Source: Vicinamibacterales bacterium (lineage in GTDB: Bacteria; Acidobacteriota; Vicinamibacteria; Vicinamibacterales; UBA2999). From it: 64,000 bases of DNA. The translations under genes were made by a program, and so were the position numbers. Numbering within the stretch: position 1 is the first letter of the stretch; every line of letters starts with the position of its first letter. The stretch covers positions 62,001 through 126,000 of the forward strand of contig JAWKHS010000004.1 of assembly GCA_041394705.1 (NCBI GenBank). Reading direction: 5' to 3'. The notes below the pieces were generated by a model. The model ran no database searches and was not told where the DNA came from. It saw only the letters and a program-made list of their open reading frames with translations. This document shows positions 33,863 to 41,660 of this stretch, piece by piece.

Positions 33863-35579
33863 GGCCAGGTCCTCCTTTGTTCGCGTCAGGTGGAGGCTGT
33901 GAAGGGTTTCCGGGGAAGTCCTGACCGCCGTGACCAGCGGCGCTACCGGGCGCGTTACCGGGTCCGTTACCACCGCAGGTTTCTGCGGAAGACCCTGCAC
34001 ACCCTCCACCAACCGGATCGGTGTGGGTGTAGGGTGAAGGGTGGTGAAGGGTTCTAGACAAACTCTCTCCACGCGCGCGCGTAGGAGACGAGTTCAACGG
34101 AGACCCTACAGAACCCTTCACCCTACACCCGTAGACCATGCCGGCCTTCGTCCGGTGTCGGCCGAACTGTGACGTCATCCACTCGCCGAACGTCCGCGCC
34201 CCAGCGCGCTCGCGGTCGCTGAGCCCTTCCTCGACCGCCCACGCACAGAACGCCTTGTAGGCCTCGGCCGCCGGCAGCCGGCCCTCCGGGTCGGCGACGA
34301 GCGCGCCGGAGGCCCACTGCCCGATCAGGTCCTGCGACTGGCGCCAGTCGTCCCTGGCGGCCTCCGACGCGGCCGGCCGGGGCAATCCCTCGCGCTGCCA
34401 GTCGAGCGCGGCCTCGACGAGCCAGGCCAGGATCCCGGGCGCCTCGTCGCGCAGCCGCGCCTCGAGCGTCGTGTCGCCGGCGAACGTCCGCGTGAACGGG
34501 ATCAGGACGGCCCGGCGCCAGAAGCCATGCGATCGGTCGCTGACGCGCGGCCGGTGGTTGAGCCCGAGCCAGAGCTTGAACGCCGGTTTGAACACGAACG
34601 GATGGGCGTACTTGCGCGACGCGCTGATCGGGTCCCCGCCGGTGAAGGACTTGAGCCTGCCCTCGTCGACGTAGGCGCCCTCCCGGATCTCCGACGAGCG
34701 GACGAAGCGCGTGCCCGGCAGCTCGGCCACTTCGGCCTGCACGGCGCGCGCGTCGCGGTCCCGGGCCAGGGTCCCGAACGGCAGGACGCCGGCCAGGTCG
34801 CCCAGCACGTGCGCGACGAGCTCGAGCAACGTGCTCTTGCCATTGGCGCCGTTGCCGATCGCCACGAAGAACACCTGCTCGCCGACGTCGCCGGTGATGC
34901 TGTACCCGAGCGCCCGCCGGATCAGCTCGACGAGCTCCGGATCGCCGTCGGCGATCTCGTGCACGAACTGCCGCCAGCGGTCGCAGCGCGCCGCCGTGTC
35001 GATCGGCACGGCACAGGCCCGCGTGATGAGGTCCGCCGGCTGCGTGGCCCGGATGCCGCCCGTCTTCAGGTCGACGAGCTGGCCGCCGGCGGTGGCCAGG
35101 ACCCAGGGATCCGGATCCCAGCCCTTGCCGTGGTAGGCCACGGGGCGCTGGTAGGTGGCCAGGTCGAGCAGGTTGTGCAGCCCGCGCGCGGCCAGCGAGC
35201 GTCGCACGGACGCGCGCACGGCCTCGGCGTCGCGCTTCGACGCGGCCGCGATGACGGCATCGAACGCGCGCTGCTCGGCCCAGGCCTGCAGCGCCTGGCG
35301 GGTGTCCCCGGACTCGTCCTGGCGCCAGATCCCGGTGGTGGCGTCGCAGAGCATCCAGGCCTGGCGCCGGAAGTCGTACCGGAGCCGCTCGCTGTGCGCG
35401 ACGGCGAAGGCCGCGGCGAGCGCGGCGTCGGTGTCGCCGAGGATGTCGTCGGGCGTCTCGCCGTTCATCACCTGGCGGACGGCCTTGACGGCGGCCGGCA
35501 TCGGCCGAGAGAGCCCGCCGAAGATCTCGTCGATGTTCAACGGCCCGGGCGTAGGCCCGGGCGGCGCGTGGGGAGGCAT
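33855..35579 (-). CDS. P4/D5-type primase-helicase
   Basis: 574 residues. The N-terminal third is a D5_N-type region (RYDFRRQAWMLCDATTGIW, QRPVAYHGKGWDPDPWVL). The SF3 helicase follows with Walker A GNGANGKSTLLELVAHVLG (about residue 240), ELPGTRFVRSSEIREG as B, and SDRSHGFWRRAVLIPF as sensor region. A primase-like domain ends near residue 490. The last 80 residues are low-complexity Pro/Gly/Ser and lie over an 18-bp inverted repeat. It is the element's replication protein, next to the iterons, which would let the element replicate independently of the chromosome. Confidence 0.87.
   Translation of the reverse strand: MPPHAPPGPTPGPLNIDEIFGGLSRPMPAAVKAVRQVMNGETPDDILGDTDAALAAAFAVAHSERLRYDFRRQAWMLCDATTGIWRQDESGDTRQALQAWAEQRAFDAVIAAASKRDAEAVRASVRRSLAARGLHNLLDLATYQRPVAYHGKGWDPDPWVLATAGGQLVDLKTGGIRATQPADLITRACAVPIDTAARCDRWRQFVHEIADGDPELVELIRRALGYSITGDVGEQVFFVAIGNGANGKSTLLELVAHVLGDLAGVLPFGTLARDRDARAVQAEVAELPGTRFVRSSEIREGAYVDEGRLKSFTGGDPISASRKYAHPFVFKPAFKLWLGLNHRPRVSDRSHGFWRRAVLIPFTRTFAGDTTLEARLRDEAPGILAWLVEAALDWQREGLPRPAASEAARDDWRQSQDLIGQWASGALVADPEGRLPAAEAYKAFCAWAVEEGLSDRERAGARTFGEWMTSQFGRHRTKAGMVYGCRVKGSVGSPLNSSPTRARGESLSRTLHHPSPYTHTDPVGGGCAGSSAETCGGNGPGNAPGSAAGHGGQDFPGNPSQPPPDANKGGPGRV
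34025..34130. repeat. 18-bp inverted repeat in the 3' end of the primase gene
   Basis: gggtgtagggtgaagggt at 34025-34042 and its exact reverse complement at 34113-34130 are separated by 70 bases. Each arm contains a repeated gggt/gaagggt core. The arms lie within the low-complexity tail of the primase reading frame. They could be protein-binding sites (for example packaging or replication) or an RNA hairpin. Confidence 0.6.
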
Positions 35580-35589
35580 CGGCCAGCCC

Positions 35590-35835
35590 CTACTCGTTCA
35601 CCGCGCGCGGCCCAGGGGCCGACACGGGCACCGGCGTTGCCGAGGCCTCCAGCCACTGGTCGATCCACTCGGGCCGGATCCGGATCTGACGGCGGTCGCC
35701 GACGAGGGCGGCGCGGAGACGCCCGGCGCGCACTTCGCTGTAGATCGTGCGCCGACCGATGTTGGCGCGCTGCGCCGCTTCGTCCACGGCGAGCCAGACA
35801 GGGCCAGGTGCCTGATTGCGAGACGACTTCCTCAT
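35590..35835 (-). CDS. excisionase-like HTH protein, first gene of the element
   Basis: 81 residues from the ATG at 35835. The HTH-wing pattern is WLAVDEAAQRANIGRRTIYS then EVRAGRLRAALVGDRRQIRI, typical of excisionases and AlpA-like regulators. It is the rightmost gene of the element, with about 310 bases of leader and promoter up to attR, and starts the leftward replication module. It could be the directionality factor or the activator that turns on replication, as AlpA does for P4-like elements. Confidence 0.78.
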   Translation of the reverse strand: MRKSSRNQAPGPVWLAVDEAAQRANIGRRTIYSEVRAGRLRAALVGDRRQIRIRPEWIDQWLEASATPVPVSAPGPRAVNE

Positions 35836-36018
35836 GAGCGAGAACCTCCGGTGCACGCGGGCTCGAACGACGAGCACGCGTCGGATGAAAAGCACCTGGA
35901 TGCGCTCCCGAAGCGATCTCGCCCCGTGCGCTGGTCTCGCCCACAACCCGGTCTCGGCCGGACGTCAGCGGTGAGTGTCACCGCCAAGCCTCGCGACGGC
36001 CGCGTGGGCTGGCGTGCA

Positions 36019-36042
36019 GCGTCTGAAAAGCCCGTCAGACGC
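36019..36042. promoter_or_regulatory. hairpin in the leader of the leftward operon
   Basis: A perfect 8-bp inverted repeat, gcgtctga and tcagacgc with an 8-base loop, lies about 15 bases downstream of the candidate promoter at 36054-36082 and 184 bases before the first gene. It lacks a U-tract, so an operator or RNA control element is likelier than a terminator. Confidence 0.45.
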
Positions 36043-36053
36043 CTACTTGTTCG

Positions 36054-36082
36054 ATTCTGCGCACGTCTACACAGAAAGTCAA
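36054..36082 (-). promoter_or_regulatory. candidate leftward promoter at the right end of the element
   Basis: On the minus strand TTGACT (36082-36077) and CAGAAT (36059-36054) are 17 bases apart. This would start the transcript of the HTH-primase module inside the 312-base stretch between attR and the first gene. Otherwise that stretch shows only the hairpin at 36019 and no gene. Confidence 0.5.
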
Positions 36083-36147
36083 CGAGCTGCATACAACGCC
36101 CCCAGGGGCGCGCGTTGCTCATTCGTTGCACACGGCAGGGTGGAATG

Positions 36148-36192
36148 TGGCGCGCCCGGACGGAATTGAACCGTCGACCCCCCGCTTAGGAG
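36148..36192. repeat. attR, 45-bp direct repeat inside tRNA-Arg
   Basis: Identical to 21559-21603. It covers the tRNA from the CCA end to the 5' edge of the anticodon loop. The crossover took place within this block, and the element restored the tRNA 3' half. Confidence 0.93.
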
Positions 36193-36223
36193 GCGGGTGC
36201 TCTATCCCCTGAGCTACGGGCGC
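36148..36223 (-). tRNA. tRNA-Arg (anticodon CCU)
   Basis: A cloverleaf folds on the minus strand. The acceptor stem is GCGCCCG/CGGGCGC, discriminator G, with an encoded CCA (36150-36148). The D arm is GCTC/GAGC, the anticodon stem CCCGC/GCGGG, with loop CTCCTAA giving anticodon CCU. The T arm is GACGG/CCGTC with loop TTCAATT. The 5' half is host DNA and the 3' half from the anticodon loop on is the attR copy. It reads AGG codons. Confidence 0.97.
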
Positions 36224-36301
36224 GTGGCAGATGGCTGATGACGCACGTGCAGCGAGCCGCGGGCGAGCCGGGCCCGCGAAGAGCCAGACGCGCCAGCCGC
36301 C

Positions 36302-36817
36302 TCAGTACCGCAGCACTGAGAATACTTCGGCGTCGGCGAGCTTGTCCCGGCCCTTGAGGAAGTCCAGCTCGATGAGGAACGCGGTGGCGTGCAGCGTGCT
36401 CCCCAGGCGCCTCACGAGGTTCACGGCCGCGCGGGCCGTGCCGCCCGTGGCCAGCACGTCGTCCACGACGAGGACCCGATGGCCCGGGCCGAGCGCATCG
36501 TCGTGGATCTCCAGGCTGTCGGTGCCGTATTCGAGCGCGTACGACTCCCCCAGCGTCTTCGACGGCAGCTTGCCCGGCTTGCGAATCGGCACGAAGCCGG
36601 CGCCGAGGCGATCGGCCACGGCCGAGGCCAGGATGAATCCGCGGCTCTCGATGCCGACCACGCGGTCGACGCCCTGCGCTGCGTGCGGGTTCGCCAGCGC
36701 GTCGATCGTGTCGCGGAACCCCGTCGGGTCGGCCAGCAGGGTCGTGATGTCGTAGAACAGGATGCCCGGCTTCGGAAAGTCGGGCACGTGGCGGATCTTC
36801 GACTTGAGATGGTCCAT
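36302..36817 (-). CDS. apt: adenine phosphoribosyltransferase
   Basis: Purine salvage enzyme making AMP from adenine and PRPP. 171 residues, normal length. The PRPP loop is [20 protein letters not shown]. The Apt-specific N-terminus is [20 protein letters not shown]. The flexible-loop region is [21 protein letters not shown]. First host gene right of the tRNA. Confidence 0.97.
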   Translation of the reverse strand: MDHLKSKIRHVPDFPKPGILFYDITTLLADPTGFRDTIDALANPHAAQGVDRVVGIESRGFILASAVADRLGAGFVPIRKPGKLPSKTLGESYALEYGTDSLEIHDDALGPGHRVLVVDDVLATGGTARAAVNLVRRLGSTLHATAFLIELDFLKGRDKLADAEVFSVLRY

Positions 36818-36904
36818 GCGCGGCGAGGTCGGCGTGAAGGCGAGACGGGGGTGGCAGTGCGACAGCGTGACAGTGTGACCGAACTCGCCGCCAGCCGCCA
36901 GTCC

Positions 36905-37180
36905 CTAGCCGCTGATCGTGAAGCCATCCCCGCCGCCCAGCGGCTCGATCTCGGCGATCTGCACGTGCTCGACGCGGCTGCGCGACGGCCCGCGCCTGAG
37001 CGCGGCCTCGAAGCGCGTCAGGCTGTCGGCCTCGCCCTCGGCGACGGCCTCGACGCGCCCGTCGGGCAGGTTCCGGACGTGGCCGACGAGACCCTCGCGC
37101 TTCGCGGCGTCCACGGCGAACCAGCGGAAGCCCACGCCCTGGACCCGCCCCGAGATCAGGAAGTGCCGCGTCGCCCGCAT
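36905..37180 (-). CDS. acyP: acylphosphatase
   Basis: 91 residues. The signature GRVQGVGFRWFAVDAA carries the catalytic Arg, and the catalytic Asn is in GHVRNLPDGRVEAVAEG. Hydrolyses acyl phosphates in the cytoplasm. The start ATG at 37180 gives the normal small-enzyme length. It follows the HD-GYP gene by 35 bases and may share its transcript. Confidence 0.94.
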   Translation of the reverse strand: MRATRHFLISGRVQGVGFRWFAVDAAKREGLVGHVRNLPDGRVEAVAEGEADSLTRFEAALRRGPSRSRVEHVQIAEIEPLGGGDGFTISG

Positions 37181-37215
37181 CCGCCCGAGTGTACTCGCGG
37201 CCCCGAGGCCCGCGC

Positions 37216-38334
37216 TCACTCGCGGTCGCCGGAGGCGACTGGCGCCGCGTCGGCGACGGCGGGCGGCGCGCCCACCGCGGCGGACAGCCGGAGCAGATCG
37301 CTCGTCAGCTCGTCGAATCCCGCCGGTGTCTCGGTGGGCTCTCCCCGGAACTTCTCGAGCGCGCCGCCGGTCACCAGGCCGGCGAACGCCTCGACCAGGT
37401 CGGGCCGCCGCCACCCCACGGTCACTTCGTGCCGCAGGATGTCCAGCGCCTCGGCCGCGCCGCGCGGCGCGACGTACTCGCGGCCCATCGTGATGGCCTC
37501 GAACAGGTCCACGATGCTCACGATCTGCGCCAGGAGCGGCACGGCGTCCCCAGAGAGCCGGTCCGGGTAGCCAGACCCATCGAGGCGTTCGTGGTGGTGG
37601 CGGACGATGCCGCGCACCGGGTGCAGCGTCCGGAGGTTCGCGCAGAGGGCGTCGCCGATCACGGGATGCGACTTGACGATTTCGTACTCCTCGGGGTCCA
37701 GGCGGCCTGCCTTGTGGAGGATCCCATCGGGAATCGAGAGCATGCCGATGTCGTGCAGGAACGCGCCCCGGTACAGCGCCGTGAGGTCCGCGTCGCCCAG
37801 GTGCAGCGCGCGGCCCAGGGCCGTGGCGTAGTTGGCCATCCGGTAGCAGTGTCCGGGCGCGCTCTCCCGCGCCTCGATCATGGCGGTCACCGTCATGATG
37901 ATCGACGCCGCCGAGTCGAGGTCGCTCGTGTACTCCGCCACGCGGGTGGCGGCGCGGATGCGGGCCAGGAGTTCGTCCGGGTCGAAGGGCTTGACGAGCA
38001 ATCCCTCCGCGCCGGCGTCGATGCCGGCGAGGCGGTGCTCCTTCAGCCGGTCGTCGGACAGCAGGATCACGGGAATGAGACGCGTGGCCGTGTTCCACTT
38101 CACGTGCCGGCACATCCGGACGGCGCCGTCGTGGTCGTCGTCGATGTCGAGGACGACGGCGGCGACGGCCGTCGCGTCGATGGCTCGCATCGCCTGATCG
38201 GCGCCGGCCACGGACGTGGCGCGGACGCCCTCCCGCAAGAGGTACCGGTGGACGGCCTGCGCCTCCACCGACTCCCCCACCACCAGCACGGGCAGGCCCG
38301 CCTGTCCTCCGGACGACACCGATACCAGGCTCAT
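37216..38334 (-). CDS. response regulator with HD-GYP phosphodiesterase domain
   Basis: 372 residues. An N-terminal REC-like domain (residues 15-130; phospho-acceptor region AAVVLDIDDDHDG, and Lys in GLLVKPFDPDEL) is followed by an HD-GYP domain with FLHDIGMLSIPDGI, HPVIGDAL, HHHERLDGSGYP and VSIVDLFEAI. The family hydrolyses cyclic di-GMP. No cognate kinase is adjacent; the large kinase at 6180 is distant in the window. The C-terminal tail is Ala-rich. Confidence 0.92.
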   Translation of the reverse strand: MSLVSVSSGGQAGLPVLVVGESVEAQAVHRYLLREGVRATSVAGADQAMRAIDATAVAAVVLDIDDDHDGAVRMCRHVKWNTATRLIPVILLSDDRLKEHRLAGIDAGAEGLLVKPFDPDELLARIRAATRVAEYTSDLDSAASIIMTVTAMIEARESAPGHCYRMANYATALGRALHLGDADLTALYRGAFLHDIGMLSIPDGILHKAGRLDPEEYEIVKSHPVIGDALCANLRTLHPVRGIVRHHHERLDGSGYPDRLSGDAVPLLAQIVSIVDLFEAITMGREYVAPRGAAEALDILRHEVTVGWRRPDLVEAFAGLVTGGALEKFRGEPTETPAGFDELTSDLLRLSAAVGAPPAVADAAPVASGDRE

Positions 38335-38407
38335 CGGCGTACCAATCGGCCGCCGGTGGCCGGTCTTGACCGGGCAGATACCCGAAAGGAACCGGGGCCC
38401 GAGCGCC

Positions 38408-41400
38408 TCAGGGACGTGGAGACGCCGGGGGTGCCGGAGGCACGAACTTCGCCGTCGGGTCCACCGCCGGCTGCTTCTCGCGCCGAAGCGCGTTGTTCAG
38501 CCGCGTCAGGTCCCCGTCCAGCGCCGACTTCATGGTCGACAGCTGAGCATCCAGGGCCTTGGAGAGCATGTCGAACACCTCGTAGCTCTGGTCCGTGGGC
38601 GTGCTGTCCGCGCTCTCGACCACCCCGGCCAGCGCCGCGATCTTGTTGTTCAGCTTGATCGGGTAGTTCAGGGGGTCCTGGCCGCTGCGATTCCGGACCT
38701 GGTAGACCTCCGCCTCGACCGTCCCCAGGGTGGTCATCAGGGTGTCGGCCAGCTTCTGGATCTCGGCCTTCCGCCGCGGCGGAATCTTCTGCATCCGGTC
38801 GTCCACCTGCTGGCGGATGGACCGGATCGTCAGAACGGCCTGGTTGGCCTCGCTGACCTTGTCGCGGACCTTCACGGAGAGCTCGAACTGGCGCGTGAGG
38901 TCGGCCGCCGTCACACCGTCTGCGACTAGGCGCGGGTCGATGCCCACCTCGAAGCGCGTGGACTTCGTCTCGCCGTTCGCGGTGATGCGGGCGGTGTAGG
39001 TCCCGGGCGGCGCCGCGGGGCCGCGCTGGGGCTGGGCCGCCCACATGATCATCCCGGGGAACACCACGGCCCCCTCGTAGCGCATGTCCCACGTGAAGCG
39101 GTTCATGCCCTGGGCCACCCCGACCCGGGGGGCACGCCGCGCGAACGGGTTGTCCTCGTCGTCGCCGCCCGCGGCGCGGGTGGCCTCGCCGCTCTTCGCG
39201 GCGCCCGTGAACGTCCGCAGGACGGTGCCGGCGCCGTCGAGGAACTCGATCTTCACCTCGTCGGCTGCCTTGCTCAGGTAGTAGTCGATGCTCACGTTCC
39301 GGTCGCGGCCGCGCATCGGATTGAACGTGTCGAAGACGTGCAGCGCCTCGGTCGTGAGCGTGGGCGTCGCCTGGCGCAGGACGCCGATGTTGTCGAGCAC
39401 GTAGAACCCTCGCCCGTGAGTGCCGATCACCAGGTCGCGCTCCTCCACCACGATCCCGTGCACGGGCGTATCGGGCAGGTTCAGGCCCAGCGACTGCCAC
39501 GAGGCGCCGTCGTCGAACGAGATGTAGATGCCGTGCTCGGTGCCGGCGTAGAGCAGGCCGCGCCGCTTCGGATCCTCGCGCACCGTGCGCAGGAAGTCGT
39601 TGGCCGGAATGCCGTTGACGATCGGGGTCCACGTCGCGCCGAAGTCGGCGGTCTTGTAGAGGTAGGGCGCGCGGTCGCCGAGCTGGTAGCGGTTGGCGGC
39701 GAGGTACGCGACGCCGTCCTGGTGCGGCGAGGCCTCGATGAGGCTGATGCGCGCGAACTCGGGCAGCCCGGGCGGCGTGACCTTCTGCCACGTCGTCCCG
39801 CCGTCACGGGTGACGTGCACCCATCCGTCGTCGGAGCCGGTCCAGATCGTGTTCACGTCCTGGTGCGAGGGCGCGACCGAGAAGATCACGGCGTAGGTTT
39901 CGACGCCCGTCTGGTCCTTGGTGATCGGGCCGCCCGACGCCTGGAGCGTCTTCGGATCCGCCCGCGTGAGATCCGGGCCCATCCGCTCCCAGCTCTGGCC
40001 GCCGTTCGTCGTGCGCCACAGGTGCTGCGACGAGGCGTAGAGCACCTTCGGGTCGATCGGCGAGAAGACGATCGGGTAGGTCCACTGGAAGCGCTCCTTG
40101 ATGTCGATCGCGGAGTACCCCATCGGGTTGTCGGGGTAGATGTTCACCGCGCGCTGCTGTCCCGTCTCCCGATCGAGGCGGCTCAGGTAGCCGCCGTAGC
40201 TGCCCGCGTAGAAGACGTTCGGATCCCGCGGGTCCGGCGCGATGTACCCGCTCTCGCCGCCCCCGACGTCGTAGAAAATCGGGGGCACACCGCCGTCGCC
40301 GAAGCCGGCCGCCGGCGCGCTGCCGACGCACGCGGTGGTGTTGTCCTGCTGCGCGCCGCAGATGTGGTACGGCACGTGGGTGGTGGTGAAGACGTTGTAG
40401 AACTGCCCCGTCGGGTAGTCCTGGCCCGTCCACGTCTGCCCGGCGTTCACGCTGACGTTCGCGCCGCCGTCGTTGGCCTGGATCATCCGCCGGGCGTCAT
40501 TGGACGCAATCCACAGGTCGTGGTTGTCGCCGTGCGGCGGCCGGATCGTGGTGAGCGTCTTGCCCGCGTCGGTGGACCGGTAGAACTGCACGTTCAGGAT
40601 GTAGACGGTGTCCTTCGCCACCGGGTCGGCCAGGAGGCGCGTGTAGTAGAAGGCCCGCTGCCGGATGTTGCGCGAGTCGTTCACCTTGCGCCACGAGGCG
40701 CCGGCGTCGTCCGACAGGTACAGCCCGCCGTCCGGTTCGTGCTCGATGAGGGCGTACACGCGGTTCCCGTCCGCCGGCGACACCGTGACGCCCACCTTGC
40801 CCCACACGCCCTGCGGCAGGCCGCTGTTCCTGGTGATCTCGGTCCAGGAGTCGCCGCCGTCCGTCGACTTGAAGAGCCCGCTGCCGGGGCCGCCGCTCGA
40901 CATCGACCACGGGGTCCGGAACGCTTCCCAGGCCGCCGCGTACAGGACCGACGGGTTCTTCGGGTCGATGGACAGGTCCACGGCGCCGCTCTTGGCGTCC
41001 CGGAAGAGCGTCTTCTTCCACGTCGTGCCGCCGTCGGTGGACTTGAAGACGCCGCGCTCCGGGGACTCGTTGTAGGGCGGGCCGAGCACGGCGGCGTACA
41101 CGGTGTCGCAGTTGGTCGGGTGCACGCGCAGGCGCGCGATGGCCTGGGAGGCCTCCAGACCGACGTGCGTCCACGTCTTACCGCCGTCGGCGGTCCGGTA
41201 GACGCCGTCGCCCTGGATGATGTTGCCGCGGAACTCGGTCTCGCCGCCGCCGATGTAGACGACGTCCGGGTTGCTCTGGCAGACGGCCAGCGCCCCGATC
41301 GACGAGGCCGTGATCTTGCCGTCGGTCATCGGCGCCCACGTGGTGCCGCCGTCCAGCGTCTTCCAGGCGCCGCCGCCGGTCGCGCCGAACCAGTACTCGT

Positions 41401-41602
41401 TCGGCCGGCTGTCGCTGCCGCCGACGGTGATGGAGCGGCCGCCGCGCGCCGGGCCGACGCTGCGCCACTGCATGCCCTTGTAGAGCACGGGGTCCACGCG
41501 GGCGGCCTGGGCGGCCAGCCGCGGCGGCGCGAGCATCGGGAGGCTGGCGAAGCCCAGCAGGGCCAGGGCCACGGCAGCACGACGGGTGATTCGAGGCATC
41601 AT
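38408..41602 (-). CDS. large secreted Asp-box (VPS10/BNR-like) propeller protein
   Basis: 1064 residues with a signal peptide (residues 1-32, ending RLAAQAA). Many Asp-box repeats of the form S-x-D-x-G-x-T-W are visible: TLDGGTTWAP, TADGGKTWTH, STDGGTTWKK, STDGGDSWTE, SDDAGASWRK, TTNGGQSWER, TRDGGTTWQK, SFDDGASWQS. These build one or two beta-propellers. The C-terminal 300 residues form a beta-domain and helices. Similar proteins are common and multicopy in Acidobacteriota and are often annotated as glycosyl hydrolase or sortilin-like. No catalytic site is evident. Confidence 0.88.
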   Translation of the reverse strand: MMPRITRRAAVALALLGFASLPMLAPPRLAAQAARVDPVLYKGMQWRSVGPARGGRSITVGGSDSRPNEYWFGATGGGAWKTLDGGTTWAPMTDGKITASSIGALAVCQSNPDVVYIGGGETEFRGNIIQGDGVYRTADGGKTWTHVGLEASQAIARLRVHPTNCDTVYAAVLGPPYNESPERGVFKSTDGGTTWKKTLFRDAKSGAVDLSIDPKNPSVLYAAAWEAFRTPWSMSSGGPGSGLFKSTDGGDSWTEITRNSGLPQGVWGKVGVTVSPADGNRVYALIEHEPDGGLYLSDDAGASWRKVNDSRNIRQRAFYYTRLLADPVAKDTVYILNVQFYRSTDAGKTLTTIRPPHGDNHDLWIASNDARRMIQANDGGANVSVNAGQTWTGQDYPTGQFYNVFTTTHVPYHICGAQQDNTTACVGSAPAAGFGDGGVPPIFYDVGGGESGYIAPDPRDPNVFYAGSYGGYLSRLDRETGQQRAVNIYPDNPMGYSAIDIKERFQWTYPIVFSPIDPKVLYASSQHLWRTTNGGQSWERMGPDLTRADPKTLQASGGPITKDQTGVETYAVIFSVAPSHQDVNTIWTGSDDGWVHVTRDGGTTWQKVTPPGLPEFARISLIEASPHQDGVAYLAANRYQLGDRAPYLYKTADFGATWTPIVNGIPANDFLRTVREDPKRRGLLYAGTEHGIYISFDDGASWQSLGLNLPDTPVHGIVVEERDLVIGTHGRGFYVLDNIGVLRQATPTLTTEALHVFDTFNPMRGRDRNVSIDYYLSKAADEVKIEFLDGAGTVLRTFTGAAKSGEATRAAGGDDEDNPFARRAPRVGVAQGMNRFTWDMRYEGAVVFPGMIMWAAQPQRGPAAPPGTYTARITANGETKSTRFEVGIDPRLVADGVTAADLTRQFELSVKVRDKVSEANQAVLTIRSIRQQVDDRMQKIPPRRKAEIQKLADTLMTTLGTVEAEVYQVRNRSGQDPLNYPIKLNNKIAALAGVVESADSTPTDQSYEVFDMLSKALDAQLSTMKSALDGDLTRLNNALRREKQPAVDPTAKFVPPAPPASPRP

Positions 41603-41660
41603 GACGACACTCCGGGAAGGCGGGTCGGCGCCTGCGCGCCCACTGCCGCGATTGTATGTC

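Larger units (their letters stand above)
21559..36192. mobile_element. integrated phage-satellite-like element in tRNA-Arg(CCU)
   Basis: About 14.6 kb bounded by a perfect 45-bp direct repeat, with a tyrosine integrase ending 12 bases inside the left repeat. Every gene reads leftward. Contents: recombination (two tyrosine recombinases, excisionase-like HTH), replication (P4/D5-type primase-helicase beside iterons), regulation (RHH, two more HTH proteins, cold-shock protein), packaging (P27-type small terminase), and morphogenesis (prohead protease, S49 peptidase, tape measure). No large terminase, portal, major capsid, tail fibre or lysis gene is recognisable. The size and content fit a satellite or a decayed prophage. 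Confidence 0.88.
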
